Source: Desulfobacterales bacterium (GTDB taxonomy: Bacteria; Desulfobacterota; Desulfobacteria; Desulfobacterales; CAFBRK01). From it: a DNA stretch of 60,167 nucleotides. The notes under the pieces were generated by a model. It was not told the origin of the DNA, made no database searches, and saw only the letters and a list, made by a program, of their open reading frames with translations. The stretch is taken from contig JAIPEL010000012.1 in the NCBI GenBank assembly GCA_021737185.1, positions 1 through 60,167 on the forward strand, written 5' to 3'. Every line of letters starts with the position of its first letter. The stretch's first letter is position 1. Of this stretch, positions 22,834 through 31,834 are shown piece by piece. The position numbers and the translations under genes are program-made.

Positions 22834-23397
22834 ATGAAAGAAGAATTGGTTCAACTGCTCTGCAGAAAATCCTTCCAGTACAGCACAGAACCGGCGTTCA
22901 AACTGGTCTCCGGACAGATGAGCTCCTTTTACGTCAATTGCAAGCCGACGACCCTGAGCCCGAGAGGGATGTTTCTGGTCGGTCACCTGGTTTTCGAAGC
23001 CATCGCCGATGCCGGTGTCCAGGGGGTGGGGGGGTTGACCTTCGGTGCAGACCCGATCGCCGTTGCGACCGCCTTTGCCTCGGAGCTTCAGGGACGGCCG
23101 ATCCAGGCTTTTTCCATCCGCAAGGAGAAAAAGGACCACGGTATCGCCCGATGGATCGAGGGGGACCTGTCGGCGGGGGCGAAGGTGGCCGTCATCGACG
23201 ATGTGGCCACCACCGGAGGCTCCACGATTTCGGCGATCGAACGGGCGCGCGAAGAGGGGCTGGATGTGGTCAAGGCGGTGATCCTGGTCGATCGGCAGGA
23301 GGGGGGCGTGGAGAATATCCGCCGGCAGGTGAAAGACGTTTCGGTGATCGTCACCCGGGATGAGCTGGTCGCGGTATGGAAGACGTTGAATGGTTGA
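22834..23397 (+). CDS. pyrE: Orotate phosphoribosyltransferase
   Basis: A 187-residue enzyme converting orotate and PRPP to orotidine 5'-phosphate in pyrimidine synthesis. The PRPP-binding motif is [14 protein letters not shown] (about 125-138); KPTTLSP and [17 protein letters not shown] match the catalytic loop of PyrE, including the Lys-rich KEKKDHG. Length and domain are complete. ATG 22834 fits the family start. The same frame stays open upstream to GTG 22675 straight through the terminator, which could allow leader translation but is probably not part of the enzyme. Confidence 0.93.
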   Translation: MKEELVQLLCRKSFQYSTEPAFKLVSGQMSSFYVNCKPTTLSPRGMFLVGHLVFEAIADAGVQGVGGLTFGADPIAVATAFASELQGRPIQAFSIRKEKKDHGIARWIEGDLSAGAKVAVIDDVATTGGSTISAIERAREEGLDVVKAVILVDRQEGGVENIRRQVKDVSVIVTRDELVAVWKTLNG

Positions 23398-23399
23398 CT

Positions 23400-23486
23400 G
23401 GTTGATTGGTCAAGTGGGCAAACAAACCCGTAGTGTCCGTGAACAGCTTTTTCCATTTAACCAATCAACGAATCGACCAATCAACC
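23400..23486. terminator. Bidirectional stem between convergent pyrE and queD
   Basis: GGTTGATTGGTC (23400-23411) is exactly complementary to GACCAATCAACC (23475-23486); an additional ACCAATCAAC lies at 23460-23469. The arms flank the ends of both convergent genes, overlapping the queD stop codon. The loop is long and no clear T-run follows, so the termination role is a guess. Similar ACCAATC motifs recur near 29633-29652 after the DUF1178 gene. Confidence 0.4.
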
Positions 23487-23855
23487 CTCCGGAATATACG
23501 TGGCGCAGGCGTCTTCCGACTCCCAGGCGGTGACCCGGCGCACCCGAGGCCCGGTTTCCCGCAGCTTTTCCGCCAGGGTGTCGGCCACGAAAACGGCGAT
23601 ATTCTCCGAAGATGGGTTTCCATCCCGGAACATGTCAAGATCGTTCAAGTACTTGTGGTCCAGCTGTGACATGATCCCGGCCACATGGGCCTTGAGTTCA
23701 CCGAAATCAATCAGCACACCGGCCTCGTTGAGTCGATTCCCGGCGACGACGACCTCGACCTTCCAGTTGTGGCCGTGCATGTTTTCACATTTCTCTGCGA
23801 CCATCTTCAGTTGATGGGCCGCGGCGAAGTGGGTCGTCACCTTCAGTTCGAACAT
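23481..23855 (-). CDS. queD: 6-carboxy-5,6,7,8-tetrahydropterin synthase (QueD family)
   Basis: A 124-residue enzyme of the PTPS/QueD fold. Zn ligands are His14 (AAAHQL), His27 and His29 (MHGHNW); the catalytic Cys23 precedes them as in QueD. LDHKYLND supplies the catalytic Asp-His pair, and PSSENIAVFVAD contains the pterin-binding Glu. It converts 7,8-dihydroneopterin triphosphate to carboxytetrahydropterin on the way to queuosine. Other queuosine genes are not in the window. Confidence 0.9.
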   Translation of the reverse strand: MFELKVTTHFAAAHQLKMVAEKCENMHGHNWKVEVVVAGNRLNEAGVLIDFGELKAHVAGIMSQLDHKYLNDLDMFRDGNPSSENIAVFVADTLAEKLRETGPRVRRVTAWESEDACATYIPEG

Positions 23856-23900
23856 GGCGGTTTCCCTTCTTTTCTCCGCGTTCTCTGCGGTGAACGTACT

Positions 23901-25028
23901 TCACATCGTTACGCCTGTGTCTGCTTGGCGGCCGTCTCCTTTGAACATGCCCTTGATCCTGGAGGAAATTTTTTTCGATTCGAGGCGGCCGAAATCCCGG
24001 AGCAGGGCCTCTTGTTTCTTGGTAAGCCGGGTGGGGGTTTCGATAATCACCTGTACGATCTGATTTCCGCGCTTGCCGTTTCTCAAGGAGGGAATCCCTT
24101 CGCCCTGGAATCGGAACACATCCCCGAACTGGGTCCCTTTCGGGATTTGAAGGGATTTTTCACCGTTGAGGGTTGGCACTTTGATCGTGTCCCCCAGGGC
24201 GGCCTGAACAAAGCTGATCGGCACCCGGCAGATGATGTCGGTGTTTTCCCTGCGGAAAAATTCGTGCTCCGCCACGTCGATGAAGACGTAAAGATCGCCG
24301 GGGGGCCCGCCGTAGGGGCCCGGCTCTCCTTCGCCGGGCAGGCGCAGGCGGCTTCCGCTGTCGACGCCGGCCGGGATTTTCACCGAAACCTTTTTTCTGA
24401 CCTTGTGTTTTCCGGCGCCGCCGCATTCTTCACAAGGAGACGAAATCTGCTGGCCCGTGCCCTGGCACCGGGGGCAGGCGGTGCGGACGGTAAAAAAGCC
24501 CTGGCTGCGGGAAACCTGGCCGGTCCCGCGGCATGCGCTGCAGGGTTCGGGCTGGGTACCCGGGGCGCATCCGCTGCCCTGGCACTCTTGACAGGCCTCC
24601 AGTTTTGTCAGTTCGATGTCAGTATCGGTGCCGAAGGCGGCCTGCATGAAGTCGAGGCGAAGATCGTAGCGAAGGTCAGCCCCCCGCTGCACCCGGGCGC
24701 CGGAGCGGCGGCTGCTCCGGAATCCGAAAAAATCCTCGAAAATGTCTCCGAAACTCGAGAAGATGTCTTCGAATCCGCCGAAGCCGGAAAACCCGGTTCC
24801 TTCCAGGCCCTGGTGGCCGAATTGATCGTAAATCTTGCGCTTTTCTCCATCCCGGAGGACCTCGTAGGCCTCTGCGGCCTCCTTGAAGTTGTCCTCGGCT
24901 TCCTTGTTGCCGGGGTTTCTGTCCGGATGGTATTGAAGCGCCAGTTTTCGGTAGGCGGACTTGATTTCGGCGCTGGACGCATGTCGTTCAACGCGCAGTA
25001 CCTCGTAATAATCACGTTTCGATGTCAT
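23901..25028 (-). CDS. dnaJ: Chaperone protein DnaJ
   Basis: A 375-residue co-chaperone with complete architecture: J domain (residues 5-70) with the HPD motif in QYHPDRNPG, a Gly/Phe-rich segment ([13 protein letters not shown]), a Zn-finger region with four CxxCxGxG-type repeats ([32 protein letters not shown]), and the C-terminal substrate domain (from about 210). It stimulates DnaK ATPase and delivers unfolded clients. It stands alone here, without dnaK or grpE. An RNA or promoter element could not be pinned down upstream (25029-25222). Confidence 0.96.
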   Translation of the reverse strand: MTSKRDYYEVLRVERHASSAEIKSAYRKLALQYHPDRNPGNKEAEDNFKEAAEAYEVLRDGEKRKIYDQFGHQGLEGTGFSGFGGFEDIFSSFGDIFEDFFGFRSSRRSGARVQRGADLRYDLRLDFMQAAFGTDTDIELTKLEACQECQGSGCAPGTQPEPCSACRGTGQVSRSQGFFTVRTACPRCQGTGQQISSPCEECGGAGKHKVRKKVSVKIPAGVDSGSRLRLPGEGEPGPYGGPPGDLYVFIDVAEHEFFRRENTDIICRVPISFVQAALGDTIKVPTLNGEKSLQIPKGTQFGDVFRFQGEGIPSLRNGKRGNQIVQVIIETPTRLTKKQEALLRDFGRLESKKISSRIKGMFKGDGRQADTGVTM

Positions 25029-25222
25029 GAATGCCCCTGGTTTCGGATCTGTTGTCTTGCATGGCGGCTTATGCTAACAGAGGAATAATGTTTCAATTTA
25101 ATACAATATGCCGTGCTGTCAACGAAACGCCCGGAAGCATCCCTACCTAAGATCGGCTTCGGAATCAATGCCGAATGCGGGAGCGCGGCCGGTCCAAGCG
25201 CATGGGCGGGAGGCTCGAACCG

Positions 25223-25657
25223 ATGAGTGAAATTAATCTGGATGATGGAACCGTTCTCGTGGAAAGCCAATGGTTGACCGCCGGGGAAGTCAAACAGCAG
25301 ATCGAGGAAAAAATGGCGTCGGGCGACATGAAGTTCGCCGGTTTGGCCAAAGCCCTGGAAGAGCTCAACATGGCCATGGAAGGCGCCCGGACCCTGGAAG
25401 TTCAACCAGTGATCACCAAGGCGCAGTATGAAAAGCTCAGGTCCCTGGTCGATGGCGACGACCGAGCCTGCGTCAAGGCGGCAATCACCGCATTTATCGG
25501 GAAGGGCTCGGGGGCGCCCGGAGTCGGACGGCAGAAAAAGGCGTTTATCCGCTGCGCCAAGTGCCGGGCCCGCATCGAACTGCCCCAGGGGGAGCGGCCC
25601 ACCGAGATCCGATGCCCGGTGTGCAACGCCGTTGGACGGCTGAAGAGCCGTACCTGA
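25223..25657 (+). CDS. Hypothetical protein with C-terminal zinc-ribbon-like motif
   Basis: A 144-residue soluble protein of unknown function. Residues 1-100 are mostly helical and acidic, without a family I recognise. The last 35 residues hold RCAKCRARIELP and RCPVCNAVGR, two CxxC pairs about 17 residues apart that should bind one zinc ion. ATG 25223 is chosen because GGGAGG precedes it by 9 nt; the frame is open further upstream. It lies 52 bp before the cNMP-PilZ gene in the same direction and may share its transcript. Confidence 0.7.
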   Translation: MSEINLDDGTVLVESQWLTAGEVKQQIEEKMASGDMKFAGLAKALEELNMAMEGARTLEVQPVITKAQYEKLRSLVDGDDRACVKAAITAFIGKGSGAPGVGRQKKAFIRCAKCRARIELPQGERPTEIRCPVCNAVGRLKSRT

Positions 25658-25709
25658 ACCCATAGAGCGCATGGTTCAATCAGCTTCTTTTTGCAAGGAG
25701 GCGGCAGCG

Positions 25710-26402
25710 ATGTTTCAGATATCCAGCCAGGAGTTTTACGAAGACGGGCAGGTCATCTACGAGGAAAACAGCCACGGAGACTGGATCTATGTCATCGAGT
25801 TCGGTCAGGTGGAGCTGTCCAGGACCATCGACGGCCAGCGGATCGTGCTCGACACGCTTCAGCCCGGGGATGTGTTCGGTGAGGTCGCCTATCTGACCCA
25901 GGAGCGCCGGGCGACCACCGCCAAAGCCGTGGGCAAGACCGAACTCGGGATCATCGACCGGACATTTCTCGACGAGGAATTCAACAAGCTTACAGGAAGA
26001 TTCCGGACGCTGCTCAGGGGCATGGCCGCAAAGTTTCAGAAGACGACCGAAATGCTCGCCCAGGAAAAGGTCCGCCGAAGAGAGCCCAGGGCGCCGCTGT
26101 CGTTTTCTCTGGCGTTTCGGGATCACAAGAGCCTGGTCAAGGCCACCAGTCTCGACATCAGCGGACTGGGGGTGTTCATCAAAACCGCCAAACCGCTGGA
26201 TGAAGGGACCCACTTCAACCTGAAGCTCCAGCTGCCCGGCGAAACCGAGCCCCTTCGGATCGGATGCGAGGTCGCATGGCGCAGGATCCATACCGACGAT
26301 CCGGAAAAATCACCGCCCGGTATGGGGGTCAAGTTCATCCAGCTCAACAGCAGCGATCGACAAAAGCTGGAGGAGGCCGTTGCCGCCGGCAAGAACAAAT
26401 AG
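25710..26402 (+). CDS. Cyclic-nucleotide-binding domain and PilZ domain protein
   Basis: A 230-residue soluble protein with two ligand modules. Residues 1-115 are a CRP-type cNMP domain (YEENSHGDWIYVIEFGQVELS and the phosphate-binding cassette GDVFGEVAYLTQERRATTAKA). Residues 125-225 are a PilZ domain with RRREPRAP (the RxxxR arm) and DISGLGVFIKT (the D/NxSxxG motif), both needed to bind cyclic di-GMP. There is no DNA-binding helix-turn-helix. It could integrate a cyclic mononucleotide and cyclic di-GMP, matching the cyclase at 48797 and the HD-GYP protein at 924. ATG 25710 follows AAGGAGG. Confidence 0.87.
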   Translation: MFQISSQEFYEDGQVIYEENSHGDWIYVIEFGQVELSRTIDGQRIVLDTLQPGDVFGEVAYLTQERRATTAKAVGKTELGIIDRTFLDEEFNKLTGRFRTLLRGMAAKFQKTTEMLAQEKVRRREPRAPLSFSLAFRDHKSLVKATSLDISGLGVFIKTAKPLDEGTHFNLKLQLPGETEPLRIGCEVAWRRIHTDDPEKSPPGMGVKFIQLNSSDRQKLEEAVAAGKNK

Positions 26403-26450
26403 CTGCCAAGCTACTGAGCTGCTAAGCTAGTAAGATGTTGAGCTGATAAG
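26403..26450. repeat. Degenerate AGCT-type short tandem repeats
   Basis: Directly after the cNMP-PilZ stop codon come irregular copies of AAGCTNNTGAGCTGNTAAGCT in units of roughly 7-10 bp. The rest of the interval to nadB (to 26618) shows no gene but has CAGCCTCCCAGC and CAGCCTCCCGGC as a second short direct repeat near 26569-26604. Confidence 0.45.
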
Positions 26451-26618
26451 CTGGAAAAACAGGAAAGAGAAAATAGAAAAGAGAAAAGCGTGTTTGGTAT
26501 TTCGTGTTTGATTTTTTGGTGGGTGGGGGCTTCTGATCTTCGATATCCGTCTGCGGTGTTCTGTCCTTTCAGCCTCCCAGCTTCCTGGCCTTCCAGCCTC
26601 CCGGCATTTTTAAGCGCC

Positions 26619-28259
26619 TCAGCTCACGAACGGCCGCCGCAGCACGGTGTCTTTCTGCCACCGTCGATCGTCCCGCTCCGGGTACTGGATGTTGAAATGA
26701 AGACCCCGGCTTTCTTTTCGGTGCATGGCGCAGGTGATGAGCAGCTCGGCCACCACCGCGATGTTCCGCAGTTCGACGAGGTCCGCTGAAATCCGAAAAT
26801 CCCAGTAATATTGGCGGATTTCGTTTTTAATGATTTCGATTCGGCGGTGAGCGCGATCCAGGCGCTTGTCGGATCGGACGATCCCCACGTAGTTCCACAT
26901 GAACCGACGGATTTCGTCCCAGTTGTGTGCGACCATGATCGCCTCGTCGCTGTCGGTGGTGCCCACCTCGTCCCAGGTCGGCACCCGAGGGCGTCCCTGG
27001 CCGCCCATCTCGTCCAGCTCCTGGAGTGAATTTCGCGATGCCTTTTCCGAATAGACCAGGGCCTCCAGAAGAGAGTTGCTTGCCAGCCGGTTGGCCCCGT
27101 GAAGGCCGGTGCAGGCGGTTTCTCCGACGGCATACAGATGCCGGATATCGGTCCGGCCGACCATGTCCGTGACCACCCCCCCGCACATATAATGGGCGGC
27201 CGGAACCACGGGGATCGGCTCTGCGGTCATGTCGATTCCCAGCGTGAGGCACTTTGCATAGATTCCGGGAAATCGTTTTCGGATAAAATCCGGGTCCCGG
27301 TGGGAGATGTCGAGAAACACCGAGTCTTCACCGCTTCGCTTCAATTCGGTGTCGATGGCCCTGGCGACCACGTCCCGGCATGCCAGATCCTTGAGCGGAT
27401 CGTACTTTTCCATGAAGGCCTGGCCCGAGGCGTTGACGAGCACCCCCCCCTCACCGCGCACCGCCTCGGAAATGAGAAAGTTCTTGGCTTCGGGGTGATA
27501 CAGGCAGGTCGGGTGGAACTGGACGAATTCGAGGTTGGCGACGGCGGCGCCGGCCCGGTATCCCATGGCGATGCCGTCTCCGGTGGCGATATCCGGATTG
27601 CTGGTGAACAGGTAGACTTTGCCGGCGCCGCCGGTGGCCAGCAGGGTGATTCGGGCGGCAAAGGTTTTTACCGCCTTCATTTTCCGGTCGTACACATAGG
27701 CGCCGCAGCATTGCTCCTCGTGGGTGGTGATGACCTGACCGCGTTTCATACGGTTCGATTCAATGATCAGATCCACGGCGATGTGATCCTCGAACAGGGA
27801 GATGCGGTCGTTTTTCTTGATCATCTCTACCAGGACCCGTTCGACCTCGGCGCCGGTCATGTCTTTGGCGTGCAGGATCCGGTTGCGCGAGTGGCCGCCT
27901 TCCCTGCCCAGGTCGAACGCCGGAGGCCCTTGCTTTTCTATGCGATCGGATTCGATATTGAAATGGACCCCGCGGTCGACGAGTTCCCGGATTCGGTCCG
28001 GCCCCTCTCGTACCACCATCTCCACCACGTCACGGTGGCACAGCCCGTCGCCGGCCTTCAGGGTGTCTTCGATATGCAGATCGAAGGAATCCAGTCCGCC
28101 GAAGACGGCGGCGATTCCGCCCTGGGCCAGGTTGGTGTTGCTCTCCATGGCTTCTTTTTTCGTGACCAGGGCCACGGTCCCTCGTTGGGCCACCTTCAGG
28201 GCGAAAGACAGGCCGGCAATACCGCTGCCGATGATCAGAAAATCCGACTCGAAGTCCAT
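26619..28259 (-). CDS. nadB: L-aspartate oxidase
   Basis: A 546-residue FAD enzyme of the succinate dehydrogenase/fumarate reductase flavoprotein family. It oxidises L-aspartate to iminoaspartate, the first step of de novo NAD synthesis. The FAD fold is DFLIIGSGIAGLSFALKVA; NLAQGGIAAV, GREGGHSRNRILHAKD and LLATGGAGKVY follow. The active-site region HPTCLYHPEAKNFLISEAVRGEGG and the hallmark AVGETACTGLHGANRLASNSLLEALVY are intact. The C-terminal helical domain ends in RGLHFNIQYPERDD. In anaerobes fumarate is the likely electron acceptor. nadA and nadC are not in this window. Confidence 0.95.
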   Translation of the reverse strand: MDFESDFLIIGSGIAGLSFALKVAQRGTVALVTKKEAMESNTNLAQGGIAAVFGGLDSFDLHIEDTLKAGDGLCHRDVVEMVVREGPDRIRELVDRGVHFNIESDRIEKQGPPAFDLGREGGHSRNRILHAKDMTGAEVERVLVEMIKKNDRISLFEDHIAVDLIIESNRMKRGQVITTHEEQCCGAYVYDRKMKAVKTFAARITLLATGGAGKVYLFTSNPDIATGDGIAMGYRAGAAVANLEFVQFHPTCLYHPEAKNFLISEAVRGEGGVLVNASGQAFMEKYDPLKDLACRDVVARAIDTELKRSGEDSVFLDISHRDPDFIRKRFPGIYAKCLTLGIDMTAEPIPVVPAAHYMCGGVVTDMVGRTDIRHLYAVGETACTGLHGANRLASNSLLEALVYSEKASRNSLQELDEMGGQGRPRVPTWDEVGTTDSDEAIMVAHNWDEIRRFMWNYVGIVRSDKRLDRAHRRIEIIKNEIRQYYWDFRISADLVELRNIAVVAELLITCAMHRKESRGLHFNIQYPERDDRRWQKDTVLRRPFVS

Positions 28260-28308
28260 GGTATTCCAGTCGTTGATGGAGGCCGGGCCGAAATCGACCC
28301 CGGCGGGG

Positions 28309-28965
28309 TTACAGAAGAGAGGATCTCCGGCGCTGTTTTTTGGCGCTGAATCCGATCAAAAAACCGAGCACCAGCACGCCGGCGCCGCCTAAAAACCATC
28401 GAATGTTTTTATTGAGCTGGAGCTGGGAAACCTGTTCTTCCAGTTTGTTTACCCGCGCGGTTTTTTCCTGAAGCTGGCCGGCGGCCTGTTCGTATCGCTT
28501 CTTCAGCGAGAAAACATCGGAGGACTCGGATTTAAGGGCGGCATATTCTTTTCCGACGGTTTCCAGTTTATTGCTGACAGTCTCGAGCTGGCTTTCGAGC
28601 GCCTGGTTTTCGGAAGCCAGGCGGCTGTTTTCTTCTTCCAGGCGCGCTGCCTTGGTCTTGAGCGCTTCATAGGCATCCCGGACCCTTTCCAGGGACAGGC
28701 GCGCCGGCGGGCCGGTGGAGATGAACCGGGAAAGAACATAGCCTTCTTTTCCGTCGGGAAGAACAACCCGGCTCCACTCGTCCCCGGCTTCGGTCACAGC
28801 CACCGGTTGACCGGAGCGAAGCATGGACACGATTTTGTGGTCGATCCCCGGGCCGGTCCTGAGGGTCACTTCAAAAACGTCGGTGATAAACGCAGATTCG
28901 GCGTAACATACGGCTGGCGCGGCCCAAAGGGCGAACACGGCGATGGTGCATCGGATCCATTTCAT
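28309..28965 (-). CDS. SH3-domain, coiled-coil, membrane-anchored protein (YgiM/TIGR04211-like)
   Basis: A 218-residue envelope protein: signal peptide 1-22 (ending VCYA-ES), a bacterial SH3 domain at about 25-85 (VTLRTGPGIDHKIVSMLRSGQPV and EGYVLSRFI), a coiled coil (about 90-185), one membrane helix (about 190-208) and a short Lys/Arg tail. This matches the YgiM-type SH3 proteins, whose role is undefined. ATG 28965 is the first Met with a signal peptide; the open frame continues upstream to 29508 only as antisense to the DUF1178 gene. It diverges from that gene and follows it by 219 bp. Confidence 0.85.
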   Translation of the reverse strand: MKWIRCTIAVFALWAAPAVCYAESAFITDVFEVTLRTGPGIDHKIVSMLRSGQPVAVTEAGDEWSRVVLPDGKEGYVLSRFISTGPPARLSLERVRDAYEALKTKAARLEEENSRLASENQALESQLETVSNKLETVGKEYAALKSESSDVFSLKKRYEQAAGQLQEKTARVNKLEEQVSQLQLNKNIRWFLGGAGVLVLGFLIGFSAKKQRRRSSLL

Positions 28966-29184
28966 GGTCGGTAGAGGCTCCTTGGCTCCCGTTGCAGCAG
29001 GAAGATTTCGGCCTTGCCGGGGGTCGGGTGCAGCTTCTGAGAAAACCGGCTCCCCAGAAGGAATGCAGCCCCGGCAAAGACCCGTTTGGATTGAAAATTG
29101 CCGCCGTCTGTGATATTTTGAGTCAATCTTTCTTGGGTTGTCAATTATTTTCTTTTTTCTCCCCGCTGCGTTCGAGCGTGGAAA

Positions 29185-29634
29185 ATGGATGGTGCAAAGA
29201 AAACAGCGATGATTGCCTACGATCTGCAGTGCAGCCGCGGCCACCTTTTTGAAGGGTGGTTCGACGACTTGAAATCCTTTGAGAGTCAACGCAAAAAGGG
29301 ACTCGTTTCCTGCCCGGTCTGTAACGATGCCTCTGTATCTCGGATTCCTTCGACCTTTGCGATCCGCAGCACGGAAGAACTGCCCGCGGGCAAAACCGGC
29401 GCCGAATATCTGGAAAAAGAAAGACTCCAGGGCCAGATCGTCGATTTCGTCCGGAAGAACTTCGACGACGTTGGCACCGAATTCGCCAAGGAAGCCTTGA
29501 AGATGCATTACGGGGTCCAGGAACCGCGCAACATTCGCGGAACCAGCACCCAGCAGGAAGAAGAGACGCTTCGAAAAGAAGGAATCGAGTTTTTCAAGAT
29601 TCCGATGCCCACCTCACCGGAAACCGACGCCTAA
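29185..29634 (+). CDS. DUF1178 family protein
   Basis: A 141-149-residue protein with the DUF1178 pattern: MIAYDLQCSRGHLFEGWFDD at the start, then VSCPVCNDASVSRIPS, giving Cys/His pairs for a small zinc ribbon, and a C-terminal helical part with EFAKEALKMHYGVQEPRNIRG. Function is unknown. Relatives begin at MI-YDL, so ATG 29209 may be the true start; 29185 is the longest ATG start. The gene ends exactly where the convergent helicase gene ends. Confidence 0.85.
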   Translation: MDGAKKTAMIAYDLQCSRGHLFEGWFDDLKSFESQRKKGLVSCPVCNDASVSRIPSTFAIRSTEELPAGKTGAEYLEKERLQGQIVDFVRKNFDDVGTEFAKEALKMHYGVQEPRNIRGTSTQQEEETLRKEGIEFFKIPMPTSPETDA

Positions 29635-31827
29635 TCAACCATTTGACCAATCGACTTCCGTTATGGCCGCCAGCCGCCCGGCCAGGCCGGTCATGCGCTG
29701 GACGGAGCGGTCGTTGGCCACGGCCAGATCCAACGCCCGGCGGCTTCCCACCAGGACCACCAGCGTTCTTGCCCGGGTGACGGCCGTGTATATGAGGTTG
29801 CGCTGAAGCATCGGTCGATGCTGGCGGGTCAGGGGAACCACCACGGCCGGATACTCCGACCCCTGGGATTTGTGGACCGTAACGGCATAGGCCAGTCCGA
29901 TCCTGTCGATCTCCGAAAAGCGGTAGTCGACCCTCCGTCCGTCGTAGACCACCTGAAAGTTTCCCACTGCCGGATCGATGAAGGAGACGATGCCGATCTC
30001 GCCGTTGAAGACCTCCTTTTCGTAGTCGTTTTTCAGGTGCATCACCTTGTCGCCGGCCTTCAACATCAGCCCGCCGAGCACGAGACCCTCCGAATCCGGA
30101 TTCAGGATTTTCTGAAGACGCTGATTCAAATGGATGGTCCCCAGCAGCCCCTTGTGCATGGGGCAGACGACTTGAATTTCCCGGACCGGATCGAAGCCGA
30201 ATCGTTCCGGAATGATGTGTCGGCACAATTCGGCCACCATCGCCTCGGCCGCCTCCTGTCCGTCGGTTTCCAGAAAGCAAAACGGCGACTCCGGCGACGG
30301 CCCGGGGCCCGGCAAAAATTCCGGAGAGGCCCCTCGGCGGATCCGGTGCGCGTTGAGCACGATGGGGCTCTCCTTTTCCTGGCGGAAGACTTTTGTCAGG
30401 TGGAAGACCGGAACTTTTCCCGATTCGATCATGTCCGCCAGCACGTTGCCGGGCCCCACGGCCGGGAGCTGGAAGATGTCTCCCACGAATACCACCCGGC
30501 CGCTTGCCGGCAGGGCATCTAGGAGACGGTCCATCAGAAGCGTGTCGATCATGGAGGCTTCATCGACGATCACGGCATCGGCCTGCAAAGGGCGGTCCCG
30601 GTTTCGTCCGAAAATCTCCTCGCCCGGCCGATATTCGAGCAGCTTATGAAGGGTCGAGGCGGGCCGGCGAACCACGTCGGCCATCCGGCGGGAGGCGCGT
30701 CCGGTGGGGGCGGCAAGCAGGGTCTGCTTGCCGAAAGATTCGAGAACCGCGGCCAGGGATCGGATCAGGGTCGTCTTGCCGGTTCCCGGCCCGCCGGCGA
30801 TGATACCGACTCGCTTTTCCAGGATCGAGGAGATGATCCGGCGCTGCTCCTCCGACGGGCAGATGGCATGCCGCCGGACGACGGCCTCTGCGATCGGGTC
30901 TGCGGCCACGGCCTGCAGATCCGAGGGCGTGGACAGCAGGGCCCAAAGCCGCCGGACGATGCCGATTTCGGCGTCGAAGTAGGACCGCAGATACACCATC
31001 GAGCCGGGGCGGCCATCCGCATTCTGGACCTTCACCACCTCGCCGTCGTCGCAGAGCTTCTCCAGACCCTGGCGGGCCTCATCTTCGGCGATGGAAAAGC
31101 GGCCCCGGCATTGGGACAGCACCGCGTCGGTATCATCGCACACGTGGCCCTGGCCCGCTCTTAGGTGCAGCAAGTGACGGATGCAGGCTCCGGCCCGTTC
31201 GACAGGATCGACGAAAAGATCGAATCGGCGGATCACCGCGTCTGCCAGGGCAAAGCCGATCCCGGGAAGATCTTCCACCAGCCGCAGAGGATCTCCGGTC
31301 ATGACTTCGATCGATTCAGCGCCGTACCGGCGAAAAATCCGGGCTCCGTATGCGCCGGATACGCCGATTTCGGCCAAAAAATCCATCAGGCGGCGCAGGC
31401 CGCGTCTGTCAAGCCAGTTTTGATGGATCGCCGCTGCGCGGGCGGCGCCGATGCCCTCGATTTCCTGAAGCCGCTCCGGGGCGGTTTCGATCATTTCCAA
31501 CGTCCGACTGCCGAACGCGGCGGTAAGGCGGTCCGCCATGCGGGGGCCGACGCCGGGAATCGCGCCGGAAGCCAGGTATCGGCGCATTTCACTTTCTGTG
31601 ATCGGCGCTGCCTCCCGGATCCCTTCTGCGGCAAACTGCTGGCCGTAGCGGGGATGGGAGCGCCACCTGCCTTCGATGCGCAGGGCTTCTCCCGGGGCCG
31701 GACCGGGCAGGTGGCCGGTGACCGAGATTCGGGATCCGGTCTCCCGGACCCGGAAAATGACCACCGTGTAGTGAGACTCGGGCTCGTGGTAGAGAATCTT
31801 TTCGATCGTTCCTTCGACAGTGATCAT
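29635..31827 (-). CDS. recD2: RecD2-like ATP-dependent DNA helicase
   Basis: A 730-residue superfamily 1B helicase. The N-terminal OB-like part (MITVEGTIEKILYHEPESHY to about 90) is followed by helix-hairpin-helix segments (IPGVGPRMADRL, IEGIGAARAAAI), the Walker A GGPGTGKTTLIRSL (about 345), GRASRRMADV, the Walker B VIVDEASMID, and the UvrD-C2 end AYAVTVHKSQGSEYPAVVVP. This is the RecD2 layout, not the RecBCD RecD subunit. It unwinds DNA 5' to 3' and acts in repair or replication. ATG 31827 is preferred over the longer frame, which is antisense-like and overlaps gmhB. Confidence 0.92.
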   Translation of the reverse strand: MITVEGTIEKILYHEPESHYTVVIFRVRETGSRISVTGHLPGPAPGEALRIEGRWRSHPRYGQQFAAEGIREAAPITESEMRRYLASGAIPGVGPRMADRLTAAFGSRTLEMIETAPERLQEIEGIGAARAAAIHQNWLDRRGLRRLMDFLAEIGVSGAYGARIFRRYGAESIEVMTGDPLRLVEDLPGIGFALADAVIRRFDLFVDPVERAGACIRHLLHLRAGQGHVCDDTDAVLSQCRGRFSIAEDEARQGLEKLCDDGEVVKVQNADGRPGSMVYLRSYFDAEIGIVRRLWALLSTPSDLQAVAADPIAEAVVRRHAICPSEEQRRIISSILEKRVGIIAGGPGTGKTTLIRSLAAVLESFGKQTLLAAPTGRASRRMADVVRRPASTLHKLLEYRPGEEIFGRNRDRPLQADAVIVDEASMIDTLLMDRLLDALPASGRVVFVGDIFQLPAVGPGNVLADMIESGKVPVFHLTKVFRQEKESPIVLNAHRIRRGASPEFLPGPGPSPESPFCFLETDGQEAAEAMVAELCRHIIPERFGFDPVREIQVVCPMHKGLLGTIHLNQRLQKILNPDSEGLVLGGLMLKAGDKVMHLKNDYEKEVFNGEIGIVSFIDPAVGNFQVVYDGRRVDYRFSEIDRIGLAYAVTVHKSQGSEYPAVVVPLTRQHRPMLQRNLIYTAVTRARTLVVLVGSRRALDLAVANDRSVQRMTGLAGRLAAITEVDWSNG

Positions 31828-31834
31828 CGGTTTG

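Noticed and set aside
26490..26789. Plus-strand open frame 26490-26789
   Set aside because: Begins in non-coding repeats and runs antisense into the nadB 3' end; no family features.
28966..29508. N-terminal extension of the SH3 protein to 29508
   Set aside because: The added 181 codons are antisense to DUF1178 and the true signal peptide starts at Met 28965.
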